From an uncultured Ruminococcus sp. (GTDB taxonomy: Bacteria; Bacillota; Clostridia; Oscillospirales; CAG-272), in contig CADBRS010000150.1 of the NCBI GenBank assembly GCA_902797125.1, forward strand, positions 1-9,153: DNA of 9,153 nucleotides. The letters run 5' to 3'. The position numbers and the translations under genes are program-made. The notes beneath the pieces are model-generated. The model was given only the letters and a program-made list of their open reading frames with translations. It ran no database searches and was not told the DNA's origin. Positions 5,743 to 9,153 of the stretch are shown piece by piece (position 1 is the first letter of the stretch; each line of letters starts with the position of its first letter).

Positions 5743-5771
5743 GGGGTGGAGTCTTCCACCCCATTATTTTT
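5743..5771 (+). terminator. Intrinsic terminator after tRNA-Arg, upstream of the antiporter gene
   Basis: GGGGTGGA (5743-5750) and TCCACCCC (5755-5762) form a perfect 8-bp stem with a four-base loop, followed by ATTATTTTT. It starts eight bases after the tRNA and ends 25 bases before the antiporter ATG, so transcripts reaching that gene from the tRNA promoter must pass it. Confidence 0.85.
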
Positions 5772-5796
5772 GGTGTTCCGTTTGTGGAGGTTTCGT

Positions 5797-7131
5797 ATGG
5801 CGGCCATACAAATCCTTTTGTCCGTCGCGGTCTGTCTTTTTGTCGGTCTCATGATGACGCGACTTCTGAAAATGCTGAAGCTGCCGGATGTCACAGCCTA
5901 CCTGATCGCAGGCGTTCTGGTCGGAGGCTTCTGCCTGGGCCGACTCAATGTGGGCGGATATGTGTTCGGGTTCAATGAAACGATTGCGCCGGTAGGGGCA
6001 TTCGCCGTCATTTCCGATGTAGCTCTCGGCTTTATCGCTTTTGACATCGGGAACGAATTCAGATTGAAATCATTGAAAGAGACCGGAAAGCAGGCAACGA
6101 TCGTCGGTATCGTTCAGGCTGTTGTCGCGACATTGGTCGTAGATGCTGTTCTGATCGGGCTGCATTTTATCCTGCTGGCCACGACAGGAAACGATGTATT
6201 GCCTCTGGCGGCTTGTCTGATCCTGGGTGCCATTGCAGCTGCAACTGCCCCTGCAGCGACCTTGATGGTCGTGCGTCAGTACAAGGCCAAAGGCCCTTTG
6301 ACCGATATCCTTTTGCCGATCGTCGCTCTGGATGACGCGGTCGGACTGGTGGTCTTCGCCGTTTCGTTCGGTATCTCCAAGGCCATGGAAGGCGGACAGA
6401 TCGACGTGATCTCCGTCGTTGTACAGCCGATTTTGGAAATCGTGCTGTCCCTGACGCTTGGATTCCTGCTCGGGCTGGCTTTGACGTGGCTGGAAAAGTT
6501 GTTTCATTCCCGGAGCAACCGTCTGTCATTGATGATCATGTTCGTCTTTCTGACGGTGGCTCTGTCCAAACTCAGTTTCTATATTGGTCCGGTCAGGATC
6601 TCTTTCTCGCCGCTGCTGACCTGCATGATGCTGGGTTCCGTGTTCTGCAATATCTGCGAATATTCCGAAGAGATGATGGAGCGGACGGAGAGATGGACGA
6701 AACCCCTGTTTATTCTGTTTTTCGTCATTTCTGGTTCCGAACTCGACCTGAGCGTCTTCACTCAGCCTGTGTTCATATTGATCGGATTCACCTATATTCT
6801 GGCCCGTTCCGCAGGCAAGTATTTCGGCGCGCAGGGAAGCGCCCGTGCAGCCAAATGCGATCCGATGATCGTCAAATATCTGGGCATCACACTCTTGCCT
6901 CAGGCCGGCGTTGCGCTGGGCATGGTGAACTCGGTGACTACGGATGCGTCCTTTGCGGGGACGGAGATCGCCTCAACGGTTCGGTTCGTGGTGTTGTTCG
7001 CGGTTCTTGTTTACGAGATCGTCGGCCCGATGATGACCAAGTGGGCACTGACCAAAGCCGGAGACATTACCGAAAAGCCTGCCGGAAAGACCGCCAGGCG
7101 GAAAAACTCGGAGACAACGCCTGCCGAGTAA
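5797..7131 (+). CDS. CPA2-type cation/proton antiporter (Na+/H+ exchanger family)
   Basis: The product has 444 residues and about a dozen hydrophobic segments from residue 3 to about 418, with a charged cytosolic tail (KTARRKNSE). Family signatures are LPDVTAYLIAGVLVG (29-43), the discontinuous-helix stretch AAATAPAATLMVV (147-159), the ion-binding Asp pair in IVALDDAVGL (Asp179-Asp180), RSAGK (337-341) and LPQAGVALGM (367-376). Such proteins exchange Na+ or K+ for H+ across the cytoplasmic membrane for pH and ion homeostasis. The DD pair, as in electrogenic CPA antiporters, suggests electrogenic exchange, but the ion cannot be told. No RCK/TrkA-N nucleotide-binding domain is attached, unlike KefB/KefC. 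The ATG at 5797 has GGAGG (5786-5790) six bases upstream; the frame extends further into the tRNA gene but that part is not coding. No promoter is visible in the 61 bases after the tRNA. It converges with the isomerase gene. Confidence 0.88.
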   Translation: MAAIQILLSVAVCLFVGLMMTRLLKMLKLPDVTAYLIAGVLVGGFCLGRLNVGGYVFGFNETIAPVGAFAVISDVALGFIAFDIGNEFRLKSLKETGKQATIVGIVQAVVATLVVDAVLIGLHFILLATTGNDVLPLAACLILGAIAAATAPAATLMVVRQYKAKGPLTDILLPIVALDDAVGLVVFAVSFGISKAMEGGQIDVISVVVQPILEIVLSLTLGFLLGLALTWLEKLFHSRSNRLSLMIMFVFLTVALSKLSFYIGPVRISFSPLLTCMMLGSVFCNICEYSEEMMERTERWTKPLFILFFVISGSELDLSVFTQPVFILIGFTYILARSAGKYFGAQGSARAAKCDPMIVKYLGITLLPQAGVALGMVNSVTTDASFAGTEIASTVRFVVLFAVLVYEIVGPMMTKWALTKAGDITEKPAGKTARRKNSETTPAE

Positions 7132-7146
7132 ACAATTTGAAGATGC

Positions 7147-7185
7147 AAAAATCCTGTCGGATCGAAAAACCGGCAGGATTTTTTT
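7147..7185. terminator. Bidirectional intrinsic terminator between convergent genes
   Basis: AAAAATCCTGTCGG (7147-7160) pairs with CCGGCAGG plus the following ATTTTT (7170-7183) around a nine-base loop, with one G-U pair. A T-run follows on the plus strand (7179-7185), and the A-run at 7147-7151 gives a T-run on the minus strand. It lies 15 bases after the antiporter stop and just past the stop of the isomerase gene, so it can serve both. Confidence 0.88.
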
Positions 7186-7191
7186 AAGTTC

Positions 7192-7944
7192 TTATCGTTT
7201 CAGCCATCCCTGAAGCGTTTTGGCGGCAGATGCCAACGTCTCCAGTCTGTCATCATGCATGAACTCGAGCAGATAGGCTTTCGGGGCACCGTTGCCCCGG
7301 AGCAGTTTCAGATATTCTGTCCAGATCGGCGTGCCCTGTTCCAGAGGCAGCCTTGCGTTCATGGCCCAGTGAAAGACGTGGACGACCTCAGTCAGGGGCG
7401 CCAAAGTTTTGGCCGCATCCAGATTATAGGTTTCGACATGGAACTGAGACGGTTGCCAATACATCCGGAGAGCCGGATGGCCGACTTCTTCGATGAACGA
7501 TGCGGCACTGTGATATTCATCCGTCAAGGTGTCGCTGTGGCATTCCATCCCGATCGAAATATTGGCAGTTGAGGCCATTTCGCAAAGCTGTCTGGCCTCT
7601 TCGGCAAGGACATGTCTCTCGTCCGGAGTCGTGGAACGGGACGCTTTGGTGCCGGCCCAGATGCGGATGATGTCCGATCCGAGGGCATGTGCGGCTTCAA
7701 GGTAGGGCTTGAAGGTCTCCGGACCGCCCTGTCCCAGTCTGAAATAGGAACCGTAGGAGCGGGTCAGGATGCCCTCTTTTTTGCAAAGAGAGGCGACTTC
7801 TTTGACTTTTTGTATGTCGGTCTGAGGGCAATGGACGTCTGAACCCCATTCGATCCAGTCAAGACTTGCCTTCGAACACGCTGATATCAGTTCCTCGGGC
7901 GTGTTTTTGCGAAAAGAGATCGATACTAATCCTGAGTGGCTCAT
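7192..7944 (-). CDS. Sugar phosphate isomerase/epimerase family TIM-barrel protein
   Basis: The product has 250 residues and the pattern of the xylose-isomerase-like TIM barrel (AP_endonuc_2 family): VSISFRKNTPEELI at the start, DWIEWGSDVHCP (29-40), ILTRSYGSYFRLG, SDIIRIWAG, GMECHSDTLTDEYHSA (132-147), MYWQPSQFH, VVHVFHW and LLEFMHDD near the C-terminus. Glu134, a histidine at 189 or 192 and Glu227 are candidate metal ligands; the position often filled by Asp reads Trp-Gln-Pro. Family members isomerise or epimerise sugars and keto-acids, but the substrate cannot be named. The start at 7944 overlaps the stop of the FAD gene in ATGA and has GAGG (7952-7955) seven bases upstream. A longer in-frame reading to 8082 would add an Arg-rich, out-of-family tail inside the FAD gene and is rejected. 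Translational coupling implies one pathway with the flavoprotein. Confidence 0.83.
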   Translation of the reverse strand: MSHSGLVSISFRKNTPEELISACSKASLDWIEWGSDVHCPQTDIQKVKEVASLCKKEGILTRSYGSYFRLGQGGPETFKPYLEAAHALGSDIIRIWAGTKASRSTTPDERHVLAEEARQLCEMASTANISIGMECHSDTLTDEYHSAASFIEEVGHPALRMYWQPSQFHVETYNLDAAKTLAPLTEVVHVFHWAMNARLPLEQGTPIWTEYLKLLRGNGAPKAYLLEFMHDDRLETLASAAKTLQGWLKR

Positions 7945-9153
7945 TTTTTTGCCTCGCTTTCTTCCGTCCATCCGACAAAACCGTCCTGACGGTATCTCTT
8001 CCAAACGTTTTCGAAAAAGCCTCCGCCTTCGGGAAGGGGACGGACGTTTCGGATTCGGCTGACCGGATATCCGCCGTTCCAATCCGTCAAAAGGATCTCG
8101 GAGAGATGGGCTCCGCCGTCTTCTCTGTACTTGAACATATCCTCAAAGCCCGGAGCGGCTTTCCCGTTTTCATCCGTGTAGATGGCAGAGCCCCTGGAAC
8201 CGGCTCCGGATGAAATATAGTCTTTCATGGCGGTGAGGTACATCAGCTGTTCGGTCAGGGTGTTCCGCAGCCGGAAGGCCCGGATCAGCCCGGGTGTGCC
8301 GTGCGCCTTGACGGAAACTTCAAATATTTGAAGAAAGGCCTGTCTGGTCTGGATGCCGCGCTCGATGCCGGATGACTCGCGGATCGCTCCCGCTACGGCG
8401 CTCATATCCGAGCGGAAAGAGCGGAGCAGTGAACTCGTATTGTCCTTGTCGGCTTTGGCGACAGACAGCGCACAAATCGTTTGATAAACTCTTTCGAGCG
8501 CCTCGTAGCCGGGCTGTTTTTCGGATTCCGTCAGTGTTGGTCTTTCGGGGATCGAGGACAGATAGATCGCGGCTCTGGTGGAGCCGACCTGACCGGCATT
8601 CAGAGCCGAACCGCCGGGTCTGTATACCCCGTGAGTTCCTGCACATTCGCCGCAGGCCAAAAGATGCGGGACGGGTGTCCGCCACCACATATCCACGTCC
8701 AGACCGCCGTTGTTGTGCTGAGCGCACAGAGCGATCTCCAGATAGTCTTTTTCCAGATCCGTGCCCAGAGACAAATAGAGTTGGTATGCCGGTTCATTCA
8801 TATGGCGAAGCCGTTCGATCGGGCGTCCGAAGCAGGCGTTCGCCCGTTCCAGATAGTCTCTGGCTTCCGGAGACAAAACGTCATAGGGGATGTCTTTGAG
8901 CCCGTTCGGATTCTTCGTGAAGTCCAGAAAGACGCGCCGACCGCGCAGTTTGCATTCTCTGTATACGAGCAGATCCACGATCGAGGACCCGGTCTGAGCA
9001 CGTCTGGAATCGAAGGGCCATTGGTAGCCTTTCAGGAAAACGAGCGACAGCGCCTGACTGAGTTCCGGCATGTATTCGCTCAAAAACTCATGCTCTGTCC
9101 CGTCCGGATCGACGGACACGAAGCGGGGAAGGACCTGCATATATGTGCCCGAG
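7941..9153 (-). CDS. FAD-dependent oxidoreductase, fumarate reductase/succinate dehydrogenase flavoprotein-like (5' end outside the window)
   Basis: The frame is open to the right edge. The Met at 9140 is internal, since coding continues upstream of it (Ser-Gly-Thr-Tyr before Met), so about the first third to half is missing. Counting from that Met, the visible part has SSIVDLLVYRE near 52-62, QHNNGGLDVD (141-150), the FAD-contacting GECAGTHGVYRPGGSALNAG (164-183) ending in QVGSTRAA, and a C-terminal part like the helical end of FrdA/SdhA. QHNNGGL corresponds to the His-containing substrate/FAD loop of FrdA, and the GEC stretch to its GE..G..HG..R.GG motif. The missing N-terminus should carry the GxGxxG dinucleotide site. 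In this family FAD-linked enzymes oxidise or reduce varied small molecules; no respiratory FrdB/SdhB partner is visible here. The stop overlaps the isomerase start in ATGA, so a carbohydrate or polyol route is more likely than respiration. Confidence 0.82.
   Translation of the reverse strand, partial: SGTYMQVLPRFVSVDPDGTEHEFLSEYMPELSQALSLVFLKGYQWPFDSRRAQTGSSIVDLLVYRECKLRGRRVFLDFTKNPNGLKDIPYDVLSPEARDYLERANACFGRPIERLRHMNEPAYQLYLSLGTDLEKDYLEIALCAQHNNGGLDVDMWWRTPVPHLLACGECAGTHGVYRPGGSALNAGQVGSTRAAIYLSSIPERPTLTESEKQPGYEALERVYQTICALSVAKADKDNTSSLLRSFRSDMSAVAGAIRESSGIERGIQTRQAFLQIFEVSVKAHGTPGLIRAFRLRNTLTEQLMYLTAMKDYISSGAGSRGSAIYTDENGKAAPGFEDMFKYREDGGAHLSEILLTDWNGGYPVSRIRNVRPLPEGGGFFENVWKRYRQDGFVGWTEESEAKK

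Noticed and set aside
5677..5796. Upstream extension of the antiporter frame into the tRNA gene
   Set aside because: It would translate the tRNA and its terminator; the ATG at 5797 has a good ribosome binding site and begins the normal first membrane helix.
6486..7187. 233-codon plus-strand frame overlapping the antiporter gene
   Set aside because: It is an alternative frame of the antiporter, rich in Arg, His and Cys without family features, and it runs through the terminator hairpin.
7945..8082. N-terminal extension of the isomerase reading frame
   Set aside because: The added residues are Arg/Pro-rich and lie inside the FAD gene; the ATGA overlap and the GAGG site favour the start at 7944.

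Overview
The window looks like chromosomal DNA of a member of the Bacillota (Firmicutes), probably an anaerobic, gut-type lineage, at roughly 50% G+C. The evidence is strong Shine-Dalgarno sites, clear sigma-A type promoters, compact intrinsic terminators, an XRE-TPR regulator, a HicAB module of the clostridial type, a tRNA without encoded CCA, and a fumarate-reductase-like flavoprotein paired with a sugar isomerase. The species cannot be fixed from the sequence alone.

Left part (1-3081, minus strand): a large secreted, C-terminally membrane-anchored lipase-like protein that runs off the left edge, and upstream of it an XRE-family regulator with TPR-like repeats. Each has its own promoter, and a terminator lies between them.

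Middle (about 3230-4443, plus strand): a compact accessory segment. A near-consensus promoter with AACT/AGTT half-sites drives hicA and hicB, a type II toxin-antitoxin pair overlapping by ATGA. A 121-residue protein of unknown function follows, in visibly AT-richer DNA, and a hairpin terminator closes the segment. The XRE gene and hicAB are divergent and share one intergenic region.

Core part (4483-7131): a minus-strand guaA that encodes only the ATP-pyrophosphatase and dimerization parts of GMP synthase, with no glutamine amidotransferase domain. Its promoter carries a perfect 14-bp palindrome over the -35 box. Divergently, a very strong promoter transcribes tRNA-Arg(ACG). A terminator follows at once, and then comes a CPA2-type cation/proton antiporter with no visible promoter of its own.

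Right part (7192-9153, minus strand): a translationally coupled pair, the C-terminal part of a fumarate-reductase-like FAD protein (its start lies beyond the right edge) and a sugar phosphate isomerase/epimerase-type TIM barrel. They probably act in one catabolic route for an unidentified carbohydrate or polyol. A bidirectional terminator separates this operon from the convergent antiporter gene.

I saw no CRISPR array, insertion sequence, rRNA or riboswitch. The points most worth follow-up are the GATase-less GMP synthase, the lipase-like protein with a changed nucleophile elbow, the unknown gene beside hicAB, and the apparent dependence of the antiporter on read-through from a tRNA gene.
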